Part shown: positions 43,464-54,233 of the stretch, piece after piece
Layout: every line of letters starts with the position of its first letter
Numbering within the stretch: position 1 is the stretch's first letter
Assembly: GCF_005405225.1 (NCBI RefSeq)
Contig: NZ_BJDQ01000002.1
Location: forward strand, 1 to 64,000
From: Enterococcus dongliensis
GTDB taxonomy: Bacteria; Bacillota; Bacilli; Lactobacillales; Enterococcaceae
Reading direction: 5' to 3'
Length of the DNA stretch: 64,000 nt
Notes under the pieces: model-generated
The model's input: the letters and a program-made list of their open reading frames with translations, nothing else
What the model was told of the DNA's origin: nothing
The model's database searches: none
Made by a program: the position numbers and the translations under genes

Positions 43464-43498
43464 AAAAAACAAAAACCGCATAGATAGTCTCTATGCGG
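43464..43498 (-). terminator. First terminator (T1) of the trpX leader
   Basis: On the minus strand CCGCATAGA pairs with TCTATGCGG around GACTA, then TTTTTGTTTTTTT. Its 5' arm can instead pair with segment C at 43522-43533. Confidence 0.9.
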
Positions 43499-43521
43499 GA
43501 ATAAGCATGAAAAAATATCCA

Positions 43522-43585
43522 GCATAGATACAAAATTTAGAAGTTGTCTAAACGTTGTATCTATGAGTGAATCCATAAATACAAC
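43522..43585 (-). promoter_or_regulatory. Switching region of the trpX attenuator
   Basis: Segment A GTTGTAT (43579-43585) directly follows the leader-peptide stop codon. Segment B GATACAAC (43554-43561) pairs with A (seven pairs) or with C. Segment C TTGTATCTATGC (43522-43533) pairs with B or with the 5' arm of T1. A ribosome stalled at either Trp codon should leave A free, allowing A:B and the antiterminator C:T1 arm. A ribosome at the stop codon covers A, so B:C and T1 form. This is the classical attenuation logic, inferred from pairing only. Confidence 0.8.
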
Positions 43586-43642
43586 TTATCTACGCCAGTT
43601 TTGCCAGCTATTCAATTGATCAGATAAGTTTGCATGTCTCAT
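43586..43642 (-). CDS. Tryptophan leader peptide of trpXYZ
   Basis: An 18-residue open reading frame, ATG at 43642 behind AAGGAG, stop TAA at 43586-43588. It ends NSWQNWRR, with two Trp codons at positions 13 and 16. Trp is rare in proteins, so two in an 18-codon frame directly before an attenuator is strong evidence for Trp sensing. The stop codon abuts the first pairing segment. Confidence 0.87.
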   Translation of the reverse strand: MRHANLSDQLNSWQNWRR

Positions 43643-43678
43643 GAATGTCACTCCTTCTTGGTTTTTGATGTTGACGTT

Positions 43679-43707
43679 AGTTTAGCGAAAAAGAAAACAG
43701 CTGTCAA
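43679..43707 (-). promoter_or_regulatory. Promoter of trpXYZ
   Basis: On the minus strand TTGACA (43707-43702), a 17-base spacer and TAAACT (43684-43679). It lies about 37 bases before the leader-peptide start. Confidence 0.85.
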
Positions 43708-43752
43708 TACTTTTTATTAAAAAAAACTCATTTATTTTTTTGAACTCTCATT

Positions 43753-44313
43753 TTATTTCTTTAAGTTCCACATCGGCAACCGGTTTAGTTCAGGGATGAA
43801 AGCTTCGTTTAAATCGTCTAATCCTTCAACTACGAAACGATTTTTTTCTTTACCATTGTGAAAGAAAATGAACGTTACTTGACGTGGGTCAAGCCGATAT
43901 TTTTTTGCGATAGCTTCACTATCATAAACTATGGGATAATAATAAAACCTGCGATTCAGCATTCTTTCTTGCGCTGGATCATCAAGGAGTGTCATCACAT
44001 TTTCAAAGGATGTCCCTCTTGGCTGACTGAACATGATTGAAATAGCCTTTGTATCCTTTACTTTTTGATCCACTGTTTGATAATCCAGCGGAATTAAATG
44101 ATCTGACTTCAATGAACGAAAAACCAATTCATCTAATTGATCCTGACGAATCGTCTTTTGTGCAAAGAGTACAGAAACAGAGAAAATGAGCGCAACAAGT
44201 ACTAAGCTTGCTGTAATCATCAGAGAGCGTCGTTCATTCTCTGATACGATGTTAATAAATCTCTCCCAGAGATCCAGACTTTTTTCTTTTATTAATGTTA
44301 AATATCTTTTCAC
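43753..44313 (-). CDS. Membrane-anchored hypothetical protein
   Basis: A 186-residue protein with a cytoplasmic N-terminus, one hydrophobic helix (about residues 32-52) and an extracellular domain of about 130 residues. The domain has a SIMFSQPRGTSFENVMTLLDD segment that loosely recalls a thioredoxin fold but contains no Cys pair, so no redox role is claimed. It lies upstream of, and on the same strand as, the trpX leader and is divergent from pckA. No clear terminator separates it from the trpX promoter. Function unknown. Confidence 0.65.
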   Translation of the reverse strand: MKRYLTLIKEKSLDLWERFINIVSENERRSLMITASLVLVALIFSVSVLFAQKTIRQDQLDELVFRSLKSDHLIPLDYQTVDQKVKDTKAISIMFSQPRGTSFENVMTLLDDPAQERMLNRRFYYYPIVYDSEAIAKKYRLDPRQVTFIFFHNGKEKNRFVVEGLDDLNEAFIPELNRLPMWNLKK

Positions 44314-44354
44314 GATAAACGGCCCTCCTCTTTTTCATTATATTGTTTTTCACT

Positions 44355-44368
44355 TAAAAGCGCTACCA
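44355..44368 (+). promoter_or_regulatory. Possible CcpA (cre) site upstream of pckA
   Basis: TAAAAGCGCTACCA matches TGAAAGCGCTTTCA at 11 of 14 positions, with the central GCGC intact. It lies about 100 bases before the PEP carboxykinase start, where catabolite repression would make sense. Confidence 0.4.
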
Positions 44369-44467
44369 GCTCGCTGGACTTCATTTTGCGAGATTGCTCC
44401 TATTTTATTGTTGGCGCTTTATTTAAATGATACGATACATTTGAGAACTTATTGAGGAGGTTTTAAG

Positions 44468-46132
44468 ATGAGTAGTATTGAACACTTTTCACGTAAAAAT
44501 ATAACCAAGGATAATCCACTTTTTTCTAGTATTCGCAGCGTAATTGAAACGGCTTTTTATGGAAATAATGTTTCAAAAATCCGACATTTAACAGATGCCT
44601 ATGCTTTAGCAAAGGCTAGTCCAGGTACGATCACAACAGATCTGGATGTTGCTTTTACAAATGAATTACAGCTACCCACCGATGCAAAAGTACTAGTGAC
44701 TAATGACGGTGAGATTGTGGGCCGAACTGCTGCTGCTCGACGAATCATCGGTCAGCAAGGAATCGATGCTGCTTTTTATAGTGAACTTTTACGAGAAGCT
44801 GTCTTTAAAGCCCGAACAAAACAATTCTATTCGGGAGAAGTTATCGTGGGGCTGAATCAAGAGTTTACTATCAAATCACATTTGATGCTGCCAGCTGATT
44901 ATAGCCCGAATCTTTACTCTTATTTACTAAACTTTCAAATCGGGGATGCCAAACACCTTTTTTATCAGCAATCTGTGAAAATCAATACTGGCGATATTTT
45001 TATTTTTGCTGATCCCGATTGGACACATCCTGATTTTCCTGAAGGAGTTGTAGTAATTGATCCACTTCACAATTGTGCCGGGATTTTAGGTTTGCGGTAT
45101 TTCGGCGAATTAAAAAAAGCCACTTTGACACTAGCTTGGTCGACGGCTCATCGCAATGGTTTTATTGCTTGTCACGGCGGAATGAAACAATACTTACTGG
45201 AAGATAAAAAATATACATTAGCTGCTTTTGGTCTTTCGGGTTCAGGAAAATCTACGATTACTTTGGCGAAACCTAAAAATAAAGGCAGTGTCCACGTCCT
45301 TCATGACGATGCTTTTGTCATCTCAAAAGAGAAAGGTTCCACTACTGCACTAGAACCTGCTTATTTCGATAAAACACAAGATTATCCTATGACCAGTGAA
45401 CAGATTAATTATATCGTCACCGCTCAAAATATCGGTGTTACCTTAGATGAACAAAACAAAAAAGTTTTAGTTACAGAAGATATTCGTAACGGCAATGGAC
45501 GCAGTATTAAAAGTCGATTTGCAACACCTAATCGTGTGGATCATATCGCAGAAAAAGTCGATGGGCTTTATTGGATTATGAAAGATAACAGTCTGCCGCC
45601 ATTAATCAAAGTAGATGATCCTTCTCTTGCCGCAATTTTTGGAGCGACCCTTGCAACAAAACGTTCGACAGCTGAGAATATCCGCAATCAAACTGCAAAG
45701 CAGTTAGTCATTGAACCTTTTGCCAATCCTTTTCGCTGTTATCCGCTGCAAGAAGACTACCAAGATTTCAAAGAATTGTTTCAACAACAAACTGCTTGTT
45801 TTCTTTTGAACACAGGAGATTTTCAAGGACGCAATATCACGCCTGAAGAAACGCTGGATAGCATTGAAAAAGTCATTACAGGAACAGCAACATTTCAACC
45901 TTTTGGCCCACTTAAAAAATTGCAGTATCTACCTGTTGAAAATCATGTGCCTGATTTCAATAACCGTACTTACTTGAGTCATTTATTGACACGTTTAGAA
46001 ACTAGATTGGCTTTTGTCCAAACGCGTAAAACTTATCAAGCAGGTTATGACCGCTTACCAGACGAAGCAGAGCAACTACTTTTACAACTGCTTGATGAGC
46101 TTCATCGGTATTCTGAGTCTCTACACAACTAG
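44468..46132 (+). CDS. pckA: Phosphoenolpyruvate carboxykinase (ATP type)
   Basis: A 554-residue enzyme interconverting oxaloacetate + ATP and PEP + CO2. The P-loop AFGLSGSGKST lies near residues 257-267 and the metal-site HDDAF (usually GDDE-like) near 281. The adenine-contact region FGATLATKRSTAEN lies near 390. An N-terminal substrate-binding domain with ARTKQFYSGEVIVG precedes. Several motif residues differ from E. coli Pck (Ser for Thr after the Gly pair; HDDAF), so it is a divergent member; enzymatic role is likely but not certain. GAGGAGG precedes ATG 44468. Single gene. Confidence 0.82.
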   Translation: MSSIEHFSRKNITKDNPLFSSIRSVIETAFYGNNVSKIRHLTDAYALAKASPGTITTDLDVAFTNELQLPTDAKVLVTNDGEIVGRTAAARRIIGQQGIDAAFYSELLREAVFKARTKQFYSGEVIVGLNQEFTIKSHLMLPADYSPNLYSYLLNFQIGDAKHLFYQQSVKINTGDIFIFADPDWTHPDFPEGVVVIDPLHNCAGILGLRYFGELKKATLTLAWSTAHRNGFIACHGGMKQYLLEDKKYTLAAFGLSGSGKSTITLAKPKNKGSVHVLHDDAFVISKEKGSTTALEPAYFDKTQDYPMTSEQINYIVTAQNIGVTLDEQNKKVLVTEDIRNGNGRSIKSRFATPNRVDHIAEKVDGLYWIMKDNSLPPLIKVDDPSLAAIFGATLATKRSTAENIRNQTAKQLVIEPFANPFRCYPLQEDYQDFKELFQQQTACFLLNTGDFQGRNITPEETLDSIEKVITGTATFQPFGPLKKLQYLPVENHVPDFNNRTYLSHLLTRLETRLAFVQTRKTYQAGYDRLPDEAEQLLLQLLDELHRYSESLHN

Positions 46133-46221
46133 AGAATAGCCAACTTCTTGATGAGTTAGTTGGTCATTGACACTTTTTTGTTTATAATGAATGTATTATA
46201 AATAGAAATGAGGGATAAAAA

Positions 46222-47925
46222 ATGTCCTTTGATGGAGTTTTTACCCATGCAATGGTACAAGAATTACACAGTCAACTTGTTACCGGAAGAATAGCTAAGA
46301 TTCATCAGCCTTACGAAAATGAAATAGTATTAGTAATCCGTGCCAAAGGAAAAAATCAGCGGCTGCTGCTTTCAGCTCATCCTAGTTATGCTCGTATCCA
46401 ACTAACTGAGATTGCCTATACAAATCCTGATAATCCACCTAATTTTGTCATGATGCTGCGAAAACATTTAGATGGTGCGATTTTAGAAGATATTCAACAA
46501 ATCGAAAATGACCGAGTTGTTCATTTTACTTTCAGCAAACGCGATGAACTAGGAGACTTGCAAAACATCGTTTTAATCGTAGAATTGATGGGGCGTCACT
46601 CAACAATCGTCTTACTAAATAAACAGACAGGAAAAATTCTAGACGCGATCAAGCATATCGGCCATTCTCAAAATACGTACCGTTCCATCTTGCCCGGCAG
46701 TCAATATATTGAACCGCCAAAACAAGCGCAATTAAATCCTTTTCATGCTGAAAAAGAATATGTCTTCAAGATCCTTTCCACTGCTGAAACGCTAGATGGC
46801 AAGTATTTGCAGCAGCATTTTCAAGGATTGGGACGAGATACAGCTGCTGAATTGGCTTTTCGTCTATTAGAAAGTCCCAATGAAAAAATGACTGTTTGGA
46901 CTAATTTTTGGCAAGATATTCAGAAAAACCTTACTCCTACTCTTGGTTTGAAAAATAAAAAAGAATTCTTCGCACCGCTTATTTTTAAAACCTTTGAACA
47001 ATCAACGGCTTATCCGAATCTGAGTGCCTTGCTGGATGCATTTTATGGAGAAAAAGCCGAGAAAGATCGGGTCAAACAGTTAGGCAATGACCTGATTCGA
47101 AAGGTCGATAATGAGATCAAGCGCAACCAAACAAAACTTGAAAAACGGGAAAAAACTTTACGTGATTCTGAAAATGCGGAAGAATTTCGTCGTGATGGTG
47201 AGCTATTGACGACTTTCATGGCACAAGTGCCGCGTGGTGCCAAAACGGTTGAATTGCAAAATTATTATGAAGACAATGCGCCGATTACAATCAAATTGAA
47301 TCCTGCATTGACTCCCAATCAAAACGCACAGAAATATTTTCAAAAATATCAAAAGCTAAAAAATGCGGTCAAATTAATCTATGATCAAATTGCTGAAGCA
47401 AAAGATGAGATCGCCTATCTTGAATCAATCTTAGCGCAATTAGAAATTGCCGGTCCAATGGATATCGAAGTCATCAAAGAAGAACTTGTCGCTAGTGGTT
47501 ACTTAAAGCAAAAACGCAGTAAAAAAAATCGAAGACAAGCTGCTTCCAAATCAGAACATTTTATTGCAAGTGACGGGACTGAGATCTTAGTTGGAAAGAA
47601 CAATCTCCAAAATGATCAACTAACCTTAAAACAAGCTCGTAAAACAGATATTTGGTTACATGCAAAAAATATTCCCGGTTCTCATGTAATCATAAAAAAT
47701 GATCAGCCTAGTGAAGAAACCTTAACAGAGGCTGCTGAACTAGCTGCCTATTTCTCTAAGTTTCGTCAATCAGCACAAGTACCTGTGGATTATGTCGCCG
47801 TTAAACACGTTCATAAACCAAATGGTGCTAAGCCAGGATTTGTTATTTATGAGAATCAGAAGACCCTATTCGTGACGCCAGAAGAAGAGTCTATTGAACG
47901 ATTACGCAAAAACGGAACAGCTTAG
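46222..47925 (+). CDS. rqcH: RqcH (NFACT) ribosome quality-control factor / fibronectin-binding-type protein
   Basis: A 567-residue NFACT protein. The N-terminal domain (MSFDGVFTHAMVQEL) has Asp97-Arg98 (ENDRVV), the exact pair needed for Ala-tailing in B. subtilis RqcH as I recall. The middle is helical coiled coil (about 285-430). The C-terminal NFACT-R domain contains ARKTDIWLHAKNIPGSHVII near 472. RqcH binds stalled 50S subunits and adds C-terminal alanine tails. Homologues in streptococci and E. faecalis (EfbA) were first described as surface fibronectin-binding proteins despite lacking a signal peptide, as here. Confidence 0.92.
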   Translation: MSFDGVFTHAMVQELHSQLVTGRIAKIHQPYENEIVLVIRAKGKNQRLLLSAHPSYARIQLTEIAYTNPDNPPNFVMMLRKHLDGAILEDIQQIENDRVVHFTFSKRDELGDLQNIVLIVELMGRHSTIVLLNKQTGKILDAIKHIGHSQNTYRSILPGSQYIEPPKQAQLNPFHAEKEYVFKILSTAETLDGKYLQQHFQGLGRDTAAELAFRLLESPNEKMTVWTNFWQDIQKNLTPTLGLKNKKEFFAPLIFKTFEQSTAYPNLSALLDAFYGEKAEKDRVKQLGNDLIRKVDNEIKRNQTKLEKREKTLRDSENAEEFRRDGELLTTFMAQVPRGAKTVELQNYYEDNAPITIKLNPALTPNQNAQKYFQKYQKLKNAVKLIYDQIAEAKDEIAYLESILAQLEIAGPMDIEVIKEELVASGYLKQKRSKKNRRQAASKSEHFIASDGTEILVGKNNLQNDQLTLKQARKTDIWLHAKNIPGSHVIIKNDQPSEETLTEAAELAAYFSKFRQSAQVPVDYVAVKHVHKPNGAKPGFVIYENQKTLFVTPEEESIERLRKNGTA

Positions 47926-47940
47926 GCTGTTCCGTTTTTC
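47909..47940. terminator. Bidirectional terminator
   Basis: AAAACGGAACAGC pairs with GCTGTTCCGTTTT around TTAG. The rqcH stop TAG is in the loop. Flanking A and T tracts let it serve the pyr operon as well. Confidence 0.9.
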
Positions 47941-47969
47941 TGATAGAAATAGATTGGTGAAAAACTTGT

Positions 47970-48596
47970 TTAATTCAACCAATTTTCAGGATCTTGACGC
48001 CATTTCTTTAACAAGGTGAGTTGTTCCTGTGTAACATGGTTTTCTTGTAGCGCACTTTCAATTAAAGTAGAATAATTTGTCAGTGTAACTAGCGGTAAAT
48101 CAGCTGCTTTAAAATTATGTTTTCCTTGGGCAAGTTCGTAGGTGAAAATTGCTGCTACGCCTAATACATCAGCACCTTCTCTGTTAGCAGCCGCAGCAGC
48201 TTCTAACACACTGCCGCCTGTAGAGATTAAATCTTCGATGATGACCATCTTTTGTCCATTTGTAATGCGGCCTTCAATTTGATTGCCACGACCATGATCT
48301 TTGGCTTTGCTGCGAATATAAACCATCGGTAAATCTAAAATCTCTGCCACCCAAGCAGCATGCGGAATCCCAGCCGTCGCAGTTCCAGCAATTACTTCAA
48401 CTTCTGGAAAAGTCTCTTTGATTTTTTCTGCTAATCCTTTGGCGATTGCGCGGCGAACTTTTGGGTAGCTCATCGTTACACGATTATCGCAATAAATGGG
48501 CGATTTTAACCCACTGGCCCAAGTAAAAGGTTCATCTGGGCTTAAAGCGACTGCTTCGATTGATAATAAGTCTTTAGCGATTTGTTCTGCGATCAT
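47970..48596 (-). CDS. pyrE: Orotate phosphoribosyltransferase
   Basis: A 208-residue enzyme making OMP from orotate and PRPP. The PRPP loop [21 protein letters not shown] lies near residue 117, and an early [14 protein letters not shown] near 36 and the loop [15 protein letters not shown] near 94 mark the family. It is the last gene of the operon; its ATG follows directly on the pyrF stop codon (TAA-ATG). Confidence 0.95.
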   Translation of the reverse strand: MIAEQIAKDLLSIEAVALSPDEPFTWASGLKSPIYCDNRVTMSYPKVRRAIAKGLAEKIKETFPEVEVIAGTATAGIPHAAWVAEILDLPMVYIRSKAKDHGRGNQIEGRITNGQKMVIIEDLISTGGSVLEAAAAANREGADVLGVAAIFTYELAQGKHNFKAADLPLVTLTNYSTLIESALQENHVTQEQLTLLKKWRQDPENWLN

Positions 48597-49312
48597 TTAT
48601 GCGTCACCGTTCCATTCTTTTTTTATTTGCAAATAACTTTGATAAGGATCTTCAGCTTGTGTGATTGGTCGGCCGATCACGATATAATTCGAACCAATCT
48701 CACGAGCTTTAGCAGGTGTCATCACCCGTTTTTGATCACCGATACTAGCACCTTGCGGACGAATACCTGGTGTTAAACAGATGAATGCATTATTGGTCGT
48801 TTGATGGATTTGTTCTACTTCGTGAGCAGAACAAACAACACCGTCTAATCCAGCTTTTTCTGTGATCTTTGCATAATGCAAGACACTTTCTTTTAAACTG
48901 ACAGTGATCAATTGATCTTCATGCATTTGTTTTTCGCTAGTAGAAGTTAATTGAGTCACCGCAATTAATTCAGGGATTGCTTGTTTATCCTCAGTTCCTT
49001 CAATCAATCCGCGCTTTGCAACCTGCATCATTTCTATTCCGCCAGCCGCATGCACATTTGTGATCTTGACTCCCAATTTCGCGATACCACGCATCGCTTT
49101 TTGAACGGTGTTAGGAATATCATGAAGTTTTAAATCCAGAAAAATATCGTGTCCTTGCTCTCGCAAAAAAGTCACGATTGCAGGGCCTTCTTGATAAAAA
49201 AGTTCCATTCCGATTTTGACGAATAATTTTTCTTCATTTGGAAAATAGGTCAAAAATTTTTCAATCGCTTGTTTTGAAGCAAAATCAAAAGCGATAATCG
49301 GTCGTTTTTCCA

Positions 49313-49313
<1 letters not shown>
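48597..49313 (-). CDS. pyrF: Orotidine-5'-phosphate decarboxylase
   Basis: A 238-residue barrel enzyme converting OMP to UMP. The catalytic [10 protein letters not shown] near residues 60-69 holds the Asp-Lys-x-x-Asp triad, and the phosphate loop LTPGIRPQG near 180 follows. Its ATG shares one base with the pyrD stop (TAATG). Normal length. Confidence 0.95.
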
Positions 49314-51000
<1,687 letters not shown>

Positions 51001-51020
51001 AACGGCCTCCCTATAAATCG

Positions 51021-51046
51021 ACAGAGTGAAGCATGCTCCACTCTGT
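51021..51046 (-). other. Hairpin in the carB-pyrK gap
   Basis: ACAGAGTG pairs with CACTCTGT around a GCATGC-containing loop. There is no T-tract, so it is probably an mRNA stability or processing element. Confidence 0.5.
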
Positions 51047-51050
51047 AAAG

Positions 51051-54000
51051 TTAAATTTTTTGAATTGAAAATGCGCGTGATTCCATTACTTGCAAAATAG
51101 CATCTGCAGTATCTAAAGATGTGAACAATGGTACACCATGTTCTACCGCTTCACGCCGGATGATAAAACCATCCTCTGAAACATTTTGTCGATTTTTATC
51201 CATTGTATTGATAACAACTTGTGCTTCTCCATTACGGATGAAATCAATGACATTATGATTGTCTGATTCAGAGATCTTAGCGATTTTCTTCGCACTCAAC
51301 CCATTTTTTTCAAAGAATTCAGCAGTTCCTGCCGTTGCGATCAAACTATAGCCAACATCTTTGAAACGTCTAGCTAAATCCAATGCTTCTTCTTTCGTCT
51401 CATCTGCGACTGTAAACAAGACTGCACCAAATTCTGGCAGATGGAGTCCTGCCGCAGCAAAAGCCTTGTACAAAGCTTTTGCCAAATTTCGATCTGTTCC
51501 CATTACTTCACCAGTTGATTTCATTTCAGGCCCTAAATAAGTATCAACTTTTTGTAACTTCGTGAAGCTGAACACTGGTGCTTTGACGTGGACCAGCTCA
51601 CTTTCTGGATACAGTCCATCTTGGTAGCCCAATTCTTTTAGACTTTGGCCTAAAATTGCTTTTGTGGCGATTTGAGCCATTGGAATATTTGTGATTTTAC
51701 TTAAAAATGGAACTGTCCGACTAGCTCGCGGATTAACTTCGATAACGAATACTTCATTATTATGGATGACAAATTGGATGTTCATCATACCGATACAGTT
51801 CATCCCAAGCGCTAAACGACGTGTATAGTCTTCAATCGTCGCTTTTAGTTCCGCTGAGAAAGTTTGTGGTGGATAAACAGCCATTGAATCACCAGAGTGA
51901 ACCCCAGCTCGTTCAATATGTTCCATAATCCCTGGTATCAAAACAGTTTCTCCATCGCAAATCGCATCTACTTCACATTCTTTACCAATCAAGTAGCGGT
52001 CAACTAGAACAGGATGTTCTGGCGAAGCCTTGACTGCATTTGCCATATAATCTTCTAAATCCGATTGATTTTCAACGATTTCCATCGCGCGTCCTCCTAG
52101 CACATAACTTGGACGAACTAAGACTGGATAACCAATTTTTTCAGCGATTTTTACTGCTTCTTTGGCACTTGTTGCTGTATCACCAGGTGGTTGCGGGATT
52201 GATAATTGTTGTAAAACTTGTTCGAATTGATCGCGATCTTCTGCTCGATCCAAATCTTCAATAGCTGTTCCCAATATTTTGACTCCATTATTTACCAAAG
52301 GTTCTGCTAAATTAATCGCAGTCTGGCCACCGAATTGGACGATTACACCAATTGGTTGCTCCAATTCGATTACATTCATCACATCTTCTAGGGTCAATGG
52401 TTCAAAGTATAATTTATCAGAGACCGAAAAATCAGTAGAAACTGTTTCTGGATTGCTGTTCATGATGATTGCTTCATAGCCGGCAGCTTGAATGGCTTTG
52501 ACTGAATGTACCGTCGCATAATCAAATTCCACGCCTTGTCCAATCCGGATCGGACCCGAACCTAAGACTAAGACCGATTCTTTATCGGAACGAACACTTT
52601 CATTCTCAAATTCATACGTGCTGTAAAAATACGGTGTCTGTGATTCAAATTCTGCCGCACAAGTATCAACCATTTTATAGACTGGGAGAATTTTTTCAGC
52701 AATTCTAAATTCACGTACTTCGTTTGCGGTCATCTCCCAAAGTTGGGCGATTTTCACATCAGCAAATCCATTTTGTTTGGCTTGTTTTAAGCTAACACTA
52801 TCTTTTTTGTTTTGTGATAAGCTCACTTCTAGTTCGACGATATGAAGTAATTTATCTAAGAAAAACAAATCAACTTTTGTCAATTTATTGATTTCTTGGA
52901 TTGAATATCCGCGACGAATCGCTTCTGTCAGATAAAACAACCGATCATCTTGTGCTTTGACCATCTTTTCAGTTAATTCATCATCAGTAACTTCGTGTAA
53001 TTCTGGTAATTCCGCATGATATGTCCCGATTTCTAATGAACGAACCGCTTTTAGCAATGACTCTTCGATATTTCGTCCGATCGCCATAACTTCGCCTGTT
53101 GCTTTCATCTGTGTTCCTAATATCCGTTCACCATTCTCAAATTTATCAAAGGGCCAACGAGGAATTTTCGCTACGACATAATCTAACGCTGGTTCAAATT
53201 CAGCGTAAGTTGTTTCTGTGACTGGATTTTTCATTTCATCTAAGGTAAGTCCTACTGCGATTTTTGCTGCTAGTTTAGCGATTGGATAACCTGTCGCTTT
53301 ACTTGCTAAAGCAGATGAGCGAGAGACCCGTGGATTGACTTCAATGACATAGTAATTAAAACTATGCGGATCAAGTGCCAACTGAACATTGCATCCGCCC
53401 TCGATTTTCAACGCTCGAATGATTGACAGAGAAGCATCTCGTAACATTTGGTATTCATAATCCGATAAAGTTTGACTTGGAGCAAAAACAATCGAGTCTC
53501 CTGTATGAATGCCGACTGGATCAAAATTTTCCATATTACATACAACAATGGCATTATCTGCCGAATCACGCATCACTTCATATTCGATTTCTTTAAAACC
53601 TGCGATTGATTTTTCAATTAGACATTGGGTTGCTGGGGAAAGTTTCAGGCCGTTTTCTGCGACGGTTCGAAGCTCTTCTTCATTGTCGCACATCCCGCCG
53701 CCGGTTCCACCGAGTGTAAACGCTGGGCGAACAATGATTGGATACCCGATTGTATTGGCAAAAGCGACTGCTTCTTCCACAGTATTGACGATCTCAGACT
53801 GAGGAATCGGCTGATCCAATTCTTCCATTAATTGTTTGAATAAGTCACGATCTTCAGCTCGATCAATGGCTGATAATTTTGTCCCGAGCAATTCGATTTT
53901 TAATTCATCTAAAATTCCTGAGTCAGCTAGTTCGATTGCCATATTTAAACCCGTTTGTCCACCAAGTGTCGGTAAGATTGCATCTGGCAATTCTTTGCGT

Positions 54001-54233
54001 AAAATACGGGAAACAAACTCTAAAGTAATTGGTTCAATGTAGACAGTATCTGCGATTTCTTGATCGGTCATGATCGTTGCTGGATTTGAATTGACTAGAA
54101 CGACTTCGTACCCTTCTTCTTTCAATGCTAAGCAAGCTTGAGTGCCGGCATAATCAAATTCTGCAGCTTGTCCAATCACGATCGGTCCTGAACCGATAAC
54201 GAGAATTTTTTTTATATCTGTACGTTTTGGCAT
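51051..54233 (-). CDS. carB: Carbamoyl-phosphate synthase, large subunit
   Basis: A 1060-residue synthase of full length. Two homologous ATP-grasp halves are visible: [19 protein letters not shown] at the N-terminus and [19 protein letters not shown] near residue 560, with paired [20 protein letters not shown] and [22 protein letters not shown]-terminal MGS-like allosteric domain (about 930-1060) is where UMP and PRPP act in relatives. It follows the carA stop codon directly (TAA-ATG). With only one carAB in view, it may serve both pyrimidine and arginine synthesis. Confidence 0.96.
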   Translation of the reverse strand: MPKRTDIKKILVIGSGPIVIGQAAEFDYAGTQACLALKEEGYEVVLVNSNPATIMTDQEIADTVYIEPITLEFVSRILRKELPDAILPTLGGQTGLNMAIELADSGILDELKIELLGTKLSAIDRAEDRDLFKQLMEELDQPIPQSEIVNTVEEAVAFANTIGYPIIVRPAFTLGGTGGGMCDNEEELRTVAENGLKLSPATQCLIEKSIAGFKEIEYEVMRDSADNAIVVCNMENFDPVGIHTGDSIVFAPSQTLSDYEYQMLRDASLSIIRALKIEGGCNVQLALDPHSFNYYVIEVNPRVSRSSALASKATGYPIAKLAAKIAVGLTLDEMKNPVTETTYAEFEPALDYVVAKIPRWPFDKFENGERILGTQMKATGEVMAIGRNIEESLLKAVRSLEIGTYHAELPELHEVTDDELTEKMVKAQDDRLFYLTEAIRRGYSIQEINKLTKVDLFFLDKLLHIVELEVSLSQNKKDSVSLKQAKQNGFADVKIAQLWEMTANEVREFRIAEKILPVYKMVDTCAAEFESQTPYFYSTYEFENESVRSDKESVLVLGSGPIRIGQGVEFDYATVHSVKAIQAAGYEAIIMNSNPETVSTDFSVSDKLYFEPLTLEDVMNVIELEQPIGVIVQFGGQTAINLAEPLVNNGVKILGTAIEDLDRAEDRDQFEQVLQQLSIPQPPGDTATSAKEAVKIAEKIGYPVLVRPSYVLGGRAMEIVENQSDLEDYMANAVKASPEHPVLVDRYLIGKECEVDAICDGETVLIPGIMEHIERAGVHSGDSMAVYPPQTFSAELKATIEDYTRRLALGMNCIGMMNIQFVIHNNEVFVIEVNPRASRTVPFLSKITNIPMAQIATKAILGQSLKELGYQDGLYPESELVHVKAPVFSFTKLQKVDTYLGPEMKSTGEVMGTDRNLAKALYKAFAAAGLHLPEFGAVLFTVADETKEEALDLARRFKDVGYSLIATAGTAEFFEKNGLSAKKIAKISESDNHNVIDFIRNGEAQVVINTMDKNRQNVSEDGFIIRREAVEHGVPLFTSLDTADAILQVMESRAFSIQKI

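Noticed and set aside
40312-43740. T-box riboswitches before aroE and trpX
   Set aside because: Expected from related bacteria, but the conserved T-box sequence (AGGGTGGNACCGCG-like) is absent from both minus-strand leaders. Open leader peptides with ribosome sites explain the codons better.
43753-44313. Thioredoxin-like identity for the membrane-anchored protein
   Set aside because: The fold resemblance is vague and there is no Cys pair or cis-Pro motif.
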